From: Streptomyces olivochromogenes
GTDB taxonomy: Bacteria > Actinomycetota > Actinomycetes > Streptomycetales > Streptomycetaceae
Length of the DNA stretch: 64,000 nt
Assembly: GCF_021538895.1 (NCBI RefSeq)
Contig: NZ_JADDRL010000013.1
Location: 1-64,000, forward strand
Direction: 5' to 3'
Part shown: one piece after another, positions 1 to 8,200 of the stretch
Layout: every line of letters begins with the position of its first letter
How positions within the stretch are numbered: the stretch's first letter is position 1
Position numbers and translations under genes: made by a program
The notes under the pieces: model-generated
The model's database searches: none
What the model was told of the DNA's origin: nothing
What the model saw: the letters and a program-made list of their open reading frames with translations, nothing else

Positions 1-787
1 CGTAGTCGGCGACCTCCTCCCAGCCGTCCTGGCCCACGATGTAGTGGGAGCGGCCGGGAAACTCCCGGTAGGCGGTGACGGCCGTGGACCTGCGGTACAG
101 GCGGACATTCGCCTTGTTCACCTTCGGCGGGACGATCCGGTCGGCTCCGCCGGCGACGAACAGCAGGGGCGCGCGGTCGTTGTTGCGGAAGTCGACGCGG
201 GTGATCGCGCGGGGGTTGAAGTTGGCGAAGGCGCCCTGGAAGAGGACGCGTGCCGAACCCGGGACGTGGTGGCGGTCGTAGACCGCCTGCGACGCGGTGC
301 TGTCCAGGGTGTTGGTGAAGGCGTAGTGGAACTGACGCGGGGTCAACCCCACCGCCTTGTTCCTGTTGGCCGGGTTGCGCAGTACCGGCCACGCCGATCG
401 GAGTGTGGACAGCGGCAGCGGCAGTACGCCCTTGACCGGGGCCGAGTCGATGGCCACGCCCGCTGAGCCCAGGCCCCGGTCCAGCAGCATCTGCACGATC
501 GCGCCGCCGAAGGAATGGCCCATGAGGATCGGGGGCTCGTCCAGGTCGCGGATGAACCGCTCGTAGTGGTCGACGATCTCGCTCAGCCCGACGCCCGCGA
601 TCGGGCTCGGGTCCCGCTGGAGCTGTTCGACGTCGCCGTCCACCCCGGGCCAGGCGGGTGCGAACACCCGGTGGCCGGCCGCGGTGTAGCGGTCGATCCA
701 CTGCTCCCAGCTGCGCGGAGTCATCCACAGGCCATGGATGAGAACGATGGTGCCGGTGCCGGGCTGCGGCCTCGTTGAAGGGGTCAC
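1..787 (-). CDS. alpha/beta hydrolase (3' end outside window)
   Basis: Serine hydrolase of the alpha/beta fold. About 262 codons are visible from a GTG start at 787, chosen because a GAGGAAC ribosome site sits just upstream; the stop lies beyond the left edge. The strand following an early IHG oxyanion segment (residues 17-19) leads to the nucleophile elbow GHSFGG (90-95, Ser92). The Asp (GGADRIVPP) and His (GRSHYIV) parts of the triad follow near the visible C-terminus. Cytosolic; no signal peptide. Substrate is not predictable; family members include lactonases and esterases. It lies 200 bp downstream of a tetR gene on the same strand, with two operator-like palindromes in between, so TetR control is inferred. 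The near-complete length fits the usual 270-290 aa. Confidence 0.85.
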   Translation of the reverse strand, partial: MTPSTRPQPGTGTIVLIHGLWMTPRSWEQWIDRYTAAGHRVFAPAWPGVDGDVEQLQRDPSPIAGVGLSEIVDHYERFIRDLDEPPILMGHSFGGAIVQMLLDRGLGSAGVAIDSAPVKGVLPLPLSTLRSAWPVLRNPANRNKAVGLTPRQFHYAFTNTLDSTASQAVYDRHHVPGSARVLFQGAFANFNPRAITRVDFRNNDRAPLLFVAGGADRIVPPKVNKANVRLYRRSTAVTAYREFPGRSHYIVGQDGWEEVADY

Positions 788-804
788 GGTTCCTCAATCG
801 AGAT

Positions 805-814
805 AGAACGTTCT
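805..814. promoter_or_regulatory. TetR operator-like palindrome, site 1
   Basis: Perfect 10-bp palindrome AGAACGTTCT, 18 bp upstream of the hydrolase start. It belongs to a set of three sites sharing the CGTTCTGT / ACAGAACG half (others at 865-877 and 1593-1603). Assignment to the adjacent TetR is inference from position. Confidence 0.55.
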
Positions 815-864
815 GTCTACTTGGACGCTAGAGGCGCTTTGGTTGGCCTGTCAACAGAGGGAAG

Positions 865-877
865 GAACGTTCTGTAC
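865..877. promoter_or_regulatory. TetR operator-like palindrome, site 2
   Basis: GAACGTTC followed by TGTAC repeats the GAACGTTCTGT core of site 1, 59 bp away, in the intergenic space between the tetR stop and the hydrolase start. Confidence 0.5.
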
Positions 878-987
878 GTGCAGACGTATGTCACACGCCG
901 ATGCCGGCGCGGCGCTCACCGGCACGCGAGCGGATGGAGTGCGTCGAACCCCGAGGACGACCGGGGAGGCAGCGGTCCGTGCCCAGG

Positions 988-1581
988 TCAGCGGGCTGCG
1001 GCCAGCAGTACCTCGGTGCCGCGGGCCAGAGTGTTGCGAGCGGCCTCGGGGTCGCCGAGGTAGCCGGCCACCATGGCGCCGTCACGCAGGGCGACCGCGA
1101 TGTCCGCGGCCTGCTCGGGGTCGGGATGGCCTTCGGCGCCGAACGCGTCGACGAGGGTCTGGCGGAACCACGCCCGATGGGTGAGGACGGCCTGATGGAC
1201 CGGGCTGTCCGGGTCGGGGTATTCCGCGGCGGCGTTGATGAAGGGGCAGCCGCGGAACCCCGGGCTGCACACCTCCTGGCCGATGCCCTCCACGAGCAGA
1301 GTGAGCAGACCGTGGGAATCGGCGGCCTGCCGGGCGCCGGCCGCGACGCCCGCCCTGATGGCGTTGTCCCTGCCGGTGAGGTATGCGGTGACCAGGTCTT
1401 CCTTGCCGGGGAAATGCCGGTAGAAGGTCGCACGGGTCACCTGCGCCTCGGCGATCACCTTGTCGACGCCCACGGCGCGGATGCCCTCGCCGTAGAACAA
1501 CCGCTCCGCCGTGGCCAGCAGGCGGTCACGCGCCTCGGACGGCCGCGCGGGGTCATTCAGGGCGGAGGGTGTTGCAGGCAT
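988..1581 (-). CDS. TetR family transcriptional regulator
   Basis: Repressor-type one-component regulator of 197 aa. The ATG at 1581 is preferred over an upstream in-frame start because homologous sequence begins shortly after it. The N-terminal helix-turn-helix carries the typical TRATFYRHFPGKEDL recognition segment (about residues 45-60). The C-terminal ligand domain contains a CSPGFRGCPFINAAAEY segment shared by a well-populated TetR subgroup. A half-operator ACAGAACGGTC lies 12 bp upstream of the start and two fuller palindromes lie downstream before the alpha/beta hydrolase. Autoregulation and control of that hydrolase are therefore likely but inferred. Ligand unknown. Confidence 0.9.
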   Translation of the reverse strand: MPATPSALNDPARPSEARDRLLATAERLFYGEGIRAVGVDKVIAEAQVTRATFYRHFPGKEDLVTAYLTGRDNAIRAGVAAGARQAADSHGLLTLLVEGIGQEVCSPGFRGCPFINAAAEYPDPDSPVHQAVLTHRAWFRQTLVDAFGAEGHPDPEQAADIAVALRDGAMVAGYLGDPEAARNTLARGTEVLLAAAR

Positions 1582-1592
1582 GCCTTGAGCAT

Positions 1593-1603
1593 ACAGAACG
1601 GTC
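1593..1603. promoter_or_regulatory. TetR operator-like half-palindrome, site 3
   Basis: ACAGAACGGTC just upstream of the tetR start matches the reverse complement of the GAACGTTCTGT core at 806-816 with one change. The position fits autorepression. Confidence 0.45.
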
Positions 1604-1660
1604 GGTCCACCTCGAAGAAGGTCAGCCCTACGCCGTCGTCGGGCCATCCGGCTTCCCCCG

Positions 1661-3745
1661 TCACTGTGAGGGTTCGGGTTCCTGGGCGGACGCCAGTGGC
1701 TGGGCGCGGGCGACGAGGAGGGCGACGTCGTCGTGGCCGTCAGGGTGCTGGAGCTTGTGGAGGAGTTGGTCGCAGGTCTCCTCCGGGCTGCGGTGCGGGG
1801 GTGACAGGAGGCGCAGGAGGTCGGCCAGGCGCTCGTCGATGGGGTCGTTGCGGGTTTCGACCAGTCCGTCGGTGTAGAGGATCAGCTGATCACCGGGCTT
1901 CAGGCTGAGTGCGGTGGTCTGGAAGGGGACGCCGCCGACCCCCAAGGGCGTGCCGGTGGGCAGGTCCAGGAGTTCCGGTGGACTGTCGGCCCGTACCAGC
2001 ACCGGGGGCAGGTGGCCGGCGCAGGCCACCTGCAGCTGGGCGCGGTGCGGGTCGTAGATCGCGTACACGCAGGTGGCGATGTAGGGGTCCAGACCCCGAG
2101 TGATCCTGTCGAGGTGGGTGAGGATGCGTGCGGGGTCGAGGTCCAGGTCGGCGAGGGTGGAAGTGGCGGTCCGCAGGCGGCCCATGGTGGTGGCGGCAGG
2201 GATCCCGCTGCCCATCACGTCGCCCACCGCCAGGGCGGTCCGGTCGGCGTCGAGGGGGATGACGTCGTACCAGTCGCCGCCGACCTTGCTGAAGGCCTGC
2301 GCGGGCCGGTAGCGGGTGGCGACCTCAAGGCCCGGACGGCGGGGCGAGGGCTGTGGCAGCAGACTGCGCTGGAGGGCTTCGGCGGCGCTGCGGATGTGCT
2401 GGTGCAGGACGGCGTTGTCGATGCTCAGCGCGGCGGTCGCGGCGAGTTCGCAGGCGAGGGTCAGGTCGTCCTCGTCGAACGGCAGGGGGTTGCGGGCGCG
2501 GGCCTGGCCCATGACGCCGATGACTTGTCCGCGGGCGATGAGGGGCACTGCCATGGCGGTGTGGACACCGGCCTGCTCAAGCAGGGCGGCGGCGTCGGAG
2601 TCGGCGGCGACGCGGGTGAGGTCGCCGCGCTCCAGGTGAGTGATCATCAGGGGGCGACGGGAGCGGATGCAGTGGGCCGCCGGGTGGTCGCCGTGGTACG
2701 TGGTCAGGCTGCCGGGTGGAATGAGCGCTTGAGCGGCGTCGGTGGGGTACGCGGTCTGCACTGCCAGGGCGCGGAACAGCGGCGGGTCCTCGCCGATGTC
2801 CGTGCGGCCGGTGCGCAGGACGGAGTCCAGAAGGTCCACCGCGACCATGTCGGCCAGGTCGGGCACGAGCACGTCGGCCAGTTCCTGCGCCGTTCGCTCC
2901 ACCTCCAGGGTGGTGCCGATACGGGCCGAGCCGTTGGCCACCAGGCGTAGGCGCCGCTGGGCCCGGTCGGCCTTTCTGGCTGCCTCGTAGCGATCGGTCA
3001 CGTCCACCACGACGTTGGCGATGCCGAGCACGTGCCCGTGGTGGTCCTCCAGCCGGTACAGCGACACGGCCCAGGCGTGGTCGTGCTCCGGGTCGGCGAT
3101 CGTACGGCCCACCGCCTGCCGGTCCACGACGGGGACGCCGGATGCCAGGACCTCGCGCATCGCTGCTTCCGCACTCGTGAACGGCGCACCGGGCAGGATC
3201 TCGCCGAAACGCCGGCCGATGTGGTCGGCCTCGCTGATGCCGTGCATCGCGGCGAGGGCCGGATTGACCGCCACGTACCGCAGGTCGGTGTCCAGGACGG
3301 ACAGTCCGATGGGGGCCTGGGCGACCAGCCGGGTCGACAGGGCCAGACTGCGCTCCACCTGCCGCACGGTGGAACGGTCGATGGCCAGCCCCAGGGCGTA
3401 GTGGTCGCCGATGTTGTCCGTGAGTCGCATGTTGCGGAACTCGACCATTCGGGTCCTGCCGTCCTTGTGCCGGATCGGGAACGCGCCCGCCCAGCCCCGG
3501 CCCGTCTCCATCACCTCGGCGAACAGCCCGATCGCGGCCTCCCGGTGCTCGGGGTGCAGGAGCAGCGGCGCCACGTACTGACCGACCGCCTCGTCGCAGG
3601 CATAGCCGAACAGCGCCTCGGCCGCAGGGCTCCACATGTCGATCCGGCCGTCGGCCTCCACGAGCACCGCGGCCACACCCAGCAGATCCATCAACCCGCT
3701 CGGGTCCGACGCCCGGTCCTGCGGACGTTCCTCCCCGTAGGTCAC
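1661..3745 (-). CDS. PAS-PAS-GAF-SpoIIE (PPM) serine phosphatase
   Basis: Sensor phosphatase of 694 aa that in this family dephosphorylates anti-anti-sigma factors (STAS proteins). Two PAS domains (about 20-125 and 135-250), a GAF domain (about 275-445) and a C-terminal SpoIIE/PP2C domain (about 455-685). The phosphatase metal motifs GGDWYDV, GDVMGSG, LYTDGLVE and DDVALLV are all present, so it should be active. The GTG at 3745 is chosen over the GTG at 3751 because GGAGGA is then 6 nt upstream. No HATPase kinase domain, unlike the related protein at 15563-18598. Soluble. No STAS partner gene lies beside it, so the target is unknown. It stands alone, downstream of nothing on its strand. Confidence 0.92.
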   Translation of the reverse strand: MTYGEERPQDRASDPSGLMDLLGVAAVLVEADGRIDMWSPAAEALFGYACDEAVGQYVAPLLLHPEHREAAIGLFAEVMETGRGWAGAFPIRHKDGRTRMVEFRNMRLTDNIGDHYALGLAIDRSTVRQVERSLALSTRLVAQAPIGLSVLDTDLRYVAVNPALAAMHGISEADHIGRRFGEILPGAPFTSAEAAMREVLASGVPVVDRQAVGRTIADPEHDHAWAVSLYRLEDHHGHVLGIANVVVDVTDRYEAARKADRAQRRLRLVANGSARIGTTLEVERTAQELADVLVPDLADMVAVDLLDSVLRTGRTDIGEDPPLFRALAVQTAYPTDAAQALIPPGSLTTYHGDHPAAHCIRSRRPLMITHLERGDLTRVAADSDAAALLEQAGVHTAMAVPLIARGQVIGVMGQARARNPLPFDEDDLTLACELAATAALSIDNAVLHQHIRSAAEALQRSLLPQPSPRRPGLEVATRYRPAQAFSKVGGDWYDVIPLDADRTALAVGDVMGSGIPAATTMGRLRTATSTLADLDLDPARILTHLDRITRGLDPYIATCVYAIYDPHRAQLQVACAGHLPPVLVRADSPPELLDLPTGTPLGVGGVPFQTTALSLKPGDQLILYTDGLVETRNDPIDERLADLLRLLSPPHRSPEETCDQLLHKLQHPDGHDDVALLVARAQPLASAQEPEPSQ

Positions 3746-4136
3746 GAACACTCCTCCCTCTCAGGCCGCCGGCGCGGCATCGAGGTACAACCACCGGGTA
3801 CCCGGCCTCACGACGACCATGGCGCGGGCCGCGGGCGGCCTCGCCGGCTCACGTCGTCGTGCCACGACAGGGCGATCGATCAGACGGCGCTGTCGAGCGG
3901 GCGGGCGGCGCGGCGTCACGTTTCTTGGTTCTGGCGTCGGACGAGACCCGTGCGATCCGGCCCCGGCTCCGGCACCCGCATGCCGTGACGTTGCGTGACG
4001 TGACGTGAATCATTCCGCTTTCCGGATGAGCTGCCTACGCTGGTACGTCACGAGCGGGGCAACGCGGCTCCGCGAAACAGCTCGCGGAACCGATCAGCCG
4101 GACACAGGCGAGCACGCTCCAGAGGGACCGATCGCC

Positions 4137-4649
4137 GTGCCCCACACGCTGACACCTGTCATAGCCGCCTCCACTCGCTGGCTCCTGGCCGCCTACCCCG
4201 CGCCCACGGGTGCGCTCAGCCACGCGCTGGCCGAGGCCCAGGCCCGGCAGGCCGCGACACTCGCCGCCGTCCTGCGCTACCCCACACCCCTGGATGTGGA
4301 GCTGCTTCATCTGCTCGCACCGAGCGGGTCCCACCGGCTGGACTGGCTCGTCGGCAGTGCCCCGTACCCCGAGGACGCCGACTGGCGGACCTGGGTCGAC
4401 GAAACCGTGGTCAGCTGGGCGGCCTGCTTCCTGGCCGACCCCGCCCTTGCCGCCCGCGCCCACCAGGCCCTCACCGCAACCGAGCACCACGCCGAAGTCG
4501 GCAGTCCGCGGCGGCTCATCGATCCCGGCGACCGGGACACCGAAGCCGCCGCCTTGCTCCGCCACCCCGACCTGCTGAAAAGCGTCGCCGACCTGCACCG
4601 GCCCCAGCTTGAGGAGCTGCTGAACGCCAACAGCGCGGGGCTGCGATGA
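4137..4649 (+). CDS. hypothetical protein
   Basis: Unrecognised 170-aa soluble protein. GTG start at 4137 with AGAGGGA about 8 nt upstream; a longer upstream reading (from 4005) lacks a ribosome site and has poorer codon bias. Codons are strongly GC3-biased, which favours this strand over the overlapping antisense frame. The sequence is rich in Ala, Leu and His with no signal peptide, TM segment or motif that I recognise. It is divergent from the SpoIIE phosphatase (about 390 bp away) and convergent with the LysR gene. No function is proposed. Confidence 0.6.
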   Translation: MPHTLTPVIAASTRWLLAAYPAPTGALSHALAEAQARQAATLAAVLRYPTPLDVELLHLLAPSGSHRLDWLVGSAPYPEDADWRTWVDETVVSWAACFLADPALAARAHQALTATEHHAEVGSPRRLIDPGDRDTEAAALLRHPDLLKSVADLHRPQLEELLNANSAGLR

Positions 4650-4707
4650 CGCCTCTACGGTGGCGGCTACGGTGGCGACGGAGCCGGGGCTGAGTGTCGG
4701 CAGACGG

Positions 4708-5664
4708 TCATCCATCGGCACTGCTGTCAGCCGCGCTGGCCGCGATGCCGTCGTCTCGGATGCTTGCGGTCAGGGTCCGCAGCGCTCTGAGACAGGCGGC
4801 GATCGGGGGTTCCCGCGTCGCGTTGGGCCGGGCGGCGATCTCGATCGTGCGGGCGAGCGTGTCGTCGGCGACCGGTCGCGTCGTGACCGTGGGCGGTACG
4901 TGGGCGGCTGCCATGCGGGGGAGGAGGACAGGGTGGCCACCGCTTGCGGCCAGGGCGATCATGGCGGTGAAGTCGGAGCAGGTATGCCGTATCCGCGGGG
5001 TGAATCCCGCCGCCCGGCAGGCCTGAAGGACGGCTGCCCCGCATGCGGTGTGCGCGGGGGCGGTGATCCACGGCGCCTGCGCGAGCTCTCGCAGCTCGAC
5101 GGGAGATCCGTCCGCGCGAGCCGCTGCGTGGTCGCGTGGCAGTACGGCGACCAGCGGGTCGACGTGCAGGACGCGGGTCTCGACGCCCGGGGGCGGGGGC
5201 GTGGCCAGATTCGTGTAGCGGTAGATCAGTGCGAGGTCGGCACGGCGCTGAAGCAGCAGACGCCCGGCGGGTTCGGGTTCGGCTTCGGTGATGTGCAGCC
5301 GCAGACCTGGGTGAGCGCGTTCCAGTGCGTTGCTGAGGGGAGCGGCCAGCGGGGCGAGGGCGCTGGGGAAGCAGGCGAGGTGCAGGGGCCCGGCGGGTTC
5401 TTCGGTACCGCTGTGCAGGCGACTCTGTGCCTGTTCGAGAGCGGCGAGGACGCGCTCGGTGTCCTCCGCCAGTCGGTGCGCGGCGGCGGTGAGGTGGATG
5501 GAACGGCCTGTGCGTTCCAGCAGGCGGGTGCGGGTCTCCTCTTCCAGGAGCCGTAGCTGCTGCGAGACGGCGGAGGGCGTGACGCCGTGCAGTTCGGCCA
5601 CGGCGGTCACCGTGCCGTGGGAGGCCAGATCGCGCAGGAGGACGAGGCGTCGAACATCGAGCAT
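4708..5664 (-). CDS. LysR family transcriptional regulator
   Basis: 318 aa. N-terminal winged HTH (residues 1-60, starting MLDVRRLVLLRDLASHG, with TPSAVSQQLRLLEEET recognition helix), then a periplasmic-binding-protein-like effector domain (about 90-300). Divergent from the alcohol dehydrogenase at 5776 across a 111-bp gap, the classic LysR target arrangement, so control of the dehydrogenase/reductase pair is inferred. Effector unknown. A second LysR at 47597 begins with nearly the same MLDVRRL sequence and belongs to the same subgroup. Confidence 0.93.
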   Translation of the reverse strand: MLDVRRLVLLRDLASHGTVTAVAELHGVTPSAVSQQLRLLEEETRTRLLERTGRSIHLTAAAHRLAEDTERVLAALEQAQSRLHSGTEEPAGPLHLACFPSALAPLAAPLSNALERAHPGLRLHITEAEPEPAGRLLLQRRADLALIYRYTNLATPPPPGVETRVLHVDPLVAVLPRDHAAARADGSPVELRELAQAPWITAPAHTACGAAVLQACRAAGFTPRIRHTCSDFTAMIALAASGGHPVLLPRMAAAHVPPTVTTRPVADDTLARTIEIAARPNATREPPIAACLRALRTLTASIRDDGIAASAADSSADG

Positions 5665-5775
5665 TAGCTCATCTTAAAAGACGGCTGTAGGTGATGTAGC
5701 TGGACGGGAGGGGCCCGCGGCAGGGAGGCTGAGCAGCCCCCACCGCCCGCGTCCAGCAGTGTCAGGAGCTCTTTC

Positions 5776-6819
5776 GTGCGCGCCACCGTGATCCACGGCC
5801 CAAACGACATCCGGATCGAGGAGGTCCCCGATCCCCGAATACAGCACCCCACCGACGCGGTGGTGCGCGTGATCAACGCCTGTATCTGCGGCAGTGATCT
5901 CTGGGCCTACCGCGGCGTTGCCTCGCGCGTGCCCGGGCAGCGCATCGGCCATGAGTTCCTCGGGATCGTCGAGGAGACCGGCTCCGCGATCACCGGCTTC
6001 GCGCCCGGCGATTTCGTGGTCGCGCCCTTCGTCTGGTCCGACGGTACGTGCGACTACTGCCGGGAGGGCCTGCAGACCTCGTGTCCGCACGGCGGGTTCT
6101 GGGGTGAGGTCGGCTCAGACGGCGGCCAGGGCGAGGCCGTCCGCGTGCCGTACGCCGACGGGACTCTGGTGCAGCTGCCCAAGGACGCGGCCACCGACAC
6201 CAAGCTGCTTCCGGGCCTGCTGGCGCTCTCCGACGTGATGAGCACCGGACACCACGCCGCCGTTTCCGCCGGAGTCCGGCCCGGGGCCACCGTCGCCGTT
6301 GTGGGCGACGGCGCGGTCGGCCTGTGCGGCGTGCTCGCCGCCCGCCGCCTTGGCGCCGGCCGGATCATCGCGCTCGGCCGCCACGAGGCCCGCACGGCCA
6401 TCGCCCGCTCGTTCGGGGCCACCGACGTGGTCGCCGAACGCGGCCAGGCGGCGATCGAGGCGGTCAGGGAACTGACCGGCGGCCAGGGCGCACACGCCGT
6501 CCTGGAAGCCGTCGGCACCGAAGAGTCGATGCGTACCGCGATCTCCATCGCCCGCGACGGCGGCGCGGTCGGCTATGTCGGCGTCCCGCACGGCGGCAGC
6601 GCCGGCGTGGAGATCAGCCAGATGTTCGATCGCAACATCACGCTCGCCGGTGGCGTCGCCCCGGCCCGCGCCTACATCCCCGAGCTGCTCACCGACGTGC
6701 TCGCGGGCGTCATCGACCCGGGACCGGTCTTCGACCGCACCGTCGACCTGGAGGGCGTGCCGGACGGCTACCGCGCGATGGACGACCGATCGGCGCTGAA
6801 GGTTCGCATCACCTTCTGA
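5776..6819 (+). CDS. zinc-dependent alcohol dehydrogenase
   Basis: MDR-family NAD(P)-dependent dehydrogenase, 347 aa, GTG start with CAGGAG upstream. Catalytic zinc motif Cys38 in CICGSD and GHE at 58-60. A structural-zinc loop with three visible Cys (C-x2-C-x7-C) replaces the usual four-Cys pattern, as in the SDGTC-type subgroup. Rossmann domain GDGAVGLCG around 176-184. Cytosolic. Substrate unknown. First gene of a likely two-gene unit with the NAD(P)-binding reductase 51 bp downstream, divergent from and probably regulated by LysR. Confidence 0.92.
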   Translation: MRATVIHGPNDIRIEEVPDPRIQHPTDAVVRVINACICGSDLWAYRGVASRVPGQRIGHEFLGIVEETGSAITGFAPGDFVVAPFVWSDGTCDYCREGLQTSCPHGGFWGEVGSDGGQGEAVRVPYADGTLVQLPKDAATDTKLLPGLLALSDVMSTGHHAAVSAGVRPGATVAVVGDGAVGLCGVLAARRLGAGRIIALGRHEARTAIARSFGATDVVAERGQAAIEAVRELTGGQGAHAVLEAVGTEESMRTAISIARDGGAVGYVGVPHGGSAGVEISQMFDRNITLAGGVAPARAYIPELLTDVLAGVIDPGPVFDRTVDLEGVPDGYRAMDDRSALKVRITF

Positions 6820-6870
6820 ACAGCCCCGAGGACCGAACAGCCAGGACCGAACAGCTCCAAGGAGAAGCCT

Positions 6871-7554
6871 GTGAGGATCGTCATCGTCGGCGGGCACGGC
6901 CAGATCGCTCGACGCCTGGGCCGACTGCTCACCGCCCGGGGCGACAGCGTCGCCGGCCTCATCCGTAACCCGGCCCACAGCGACGACCTGCTGGCCGACG
7001 GCATACAGCCGATCGTCTGCGACCTGGAGGCGGCAGCACACGACGACGTCGTCGCGGCCTTGTCCGGGGCGGACGCCGTGGTCTTCGCGGCCGGTGCCGG
7101 GCCCGGCAGCGGCGCCGCCCGCAAGCACACCGTCGACCATCGAGCCGCCGTCCTGGTGACCGAGGCCGCCGTGCGCGCCGGGATCCGGCGGTACGTGATG
7201 GTCTCCACCCGGGGCGCGGGCAGCCCGACTCCCGCCCACGCCGACGAGGTCTGGGCGGCCTACGTGCGCGCCAAGACCGCCGCCGACGAGCACCTCATGG
7301 CGCAGGACCTCGACTGGACCGTCCTGCGCCCGGCGGCCCTCACCAACGAGCCCGGCGCCGGCCTGGTGCGCCTCACCGCGGAGCGGAGCGTCGGGGAGAT
7401 CACCCGGGACGACGTCGCCCAAGTGCTGCTCGCCCTCCTCGACACGCCCGCCAGCGCGGGACTCGTCCTGGAACTCGCCGCGGGACCCGACCCCGCCGTC
7501 GAAGCCGTGGCACGCGCGGCGAGCGCCCGCACAGGCGAGGTGGCCGACGCCTGA
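6871..7554 (+). CDS. NAD(P)H-binding SDR-like (NmrA type) protein
   Basis: 227-aa atypical short-chain dehydrogenase. Rossmann motif GGHGQIARRLG at residues 7-17; the segment YVRAKTAADEHL carries the Tyr-x-x-x-Lys-like region of extended/atypical SDRs. GTG start with AAGGAG 8-9 nt upstream. Family members are NAD(P)-dependent reductases or redox sensors. It follows the alcohol dehydrogenase by 51 bp, so co-transcription is likely. Ends about 50 bp before a scarred region. Confidence 0.88.
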   Translation: MRIVIVGGHGQIARRLGRLLTARGDSVAGLIRNPAHSDDLLADGIQPIVCDLEAAAHDDVVAALSGADAVVFAAGAGPGSGAARKHTVDHRAAVLVTEAAVRAGIRRYVMVSTRGAGSPTPAHADEVWAAYVRAKTAADEHLMAQDLDWTVLRPAALTNEPGAGLVRLTAERSVGEITRDDVAQVLLALLDTPASAGLVLELAAGPDPAVEAVARAASARTGEVADA

Positions 7555-7607
7555 TGGGTCCGCTCGGCGACGGCGGCCTGGGCGAGACCCCCTCAGGGCC
7601 GGTCGAC

Positions 7608-7847
7608 TTACGACTCCGAGCCAAGTCGGCGGGAGAGGGCGCGGTGGGCCAAGGCGAGCCCGCCCACGAACCGGCCGAGCATCCCGTCCACCCGCAGCGG
7701 GCGCGCCGCGCTCACCTCGTAGCGGACAGCATCGACGGTGCGCGCTTGCGGGGCGTCGGCCTGGGTTCCGAACGCCTGCCGCGCCCGTACCCGCGCCCGC
7801 AGAACGCCCCCCTTCCCGCCGAAGTCGACGCCGCGGACGCCAAAGGG
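7608..7847 (-). pseudogene. possible 5'-truncated gene tail
   Basis: A reverse-strand open frame of 79 codons ends naturally in TAA at 7610-7608, with normal GC3 bias and a plausible C-terminus (VDGMLGRFVGGLALAHRAL), but has no usable start codon before a TAG at 7850-7848. It abuts the transposase fragment on the other strand, consistent with a gene cut by an insertion. Product not recognised. Confidence 0.3.
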
Positions 7848-7943
7848 CTACGTGACCGACGCCGCCTACGGCACCAACGCACCCTGCGGGCCGCCCTGTC
7901 CGACCGCAGGATCGACCACGTGCCGGCCGTCCGCGCGGATCGC
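7843..7943 (+). pseudogene. transposase fragment (IS701-like), frameshifted
   Basis: Frame one reads KGYVTDAAYGTN and, after a frame change near 7880, frame two reads TLRAALSDRRIDHVPAVRAD. Joined, they resemble the DDE-transposase core of IS701-type elements (D-x-x-YG, then LT/SxRGI-x-YV-x-AV). Only about 100 bp is recognisable; ends, inverted repeats and target duplications were not found. Assignment rests on remembered family patterns, so it is tentative. Confidence 0.3.
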
Positions 7944-8200
7944 CCCTTCACGGCCCGCCTCCTCCGCCGCCGACACGAAGGCCTGTACCACCCCGAACTC
8001 CGAGCCAGGGTCACACATTTGTTCGGCGTGCCGCTCCGTTGTGCACTACGGTCTTGCCCGACGGCCTGCCACTCAGGCGCCCCTCGCCACGCGTGCCCCA
8101 CGCGGAGCGCCACGGAGTCCCGAATCGACCGTTCGCGTCCTCGCACTGCAGCTCGGATTCCCGGGCGTTCCGCACGAGACAGAACCAGAGGAAGGCACTT

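Noticed and set aside
4035-4721. 228-codon reverse frame opposite the hypothetical protein
   Set aside because: Codon bias and ribosome site favour the forward gene at 4137-4649.
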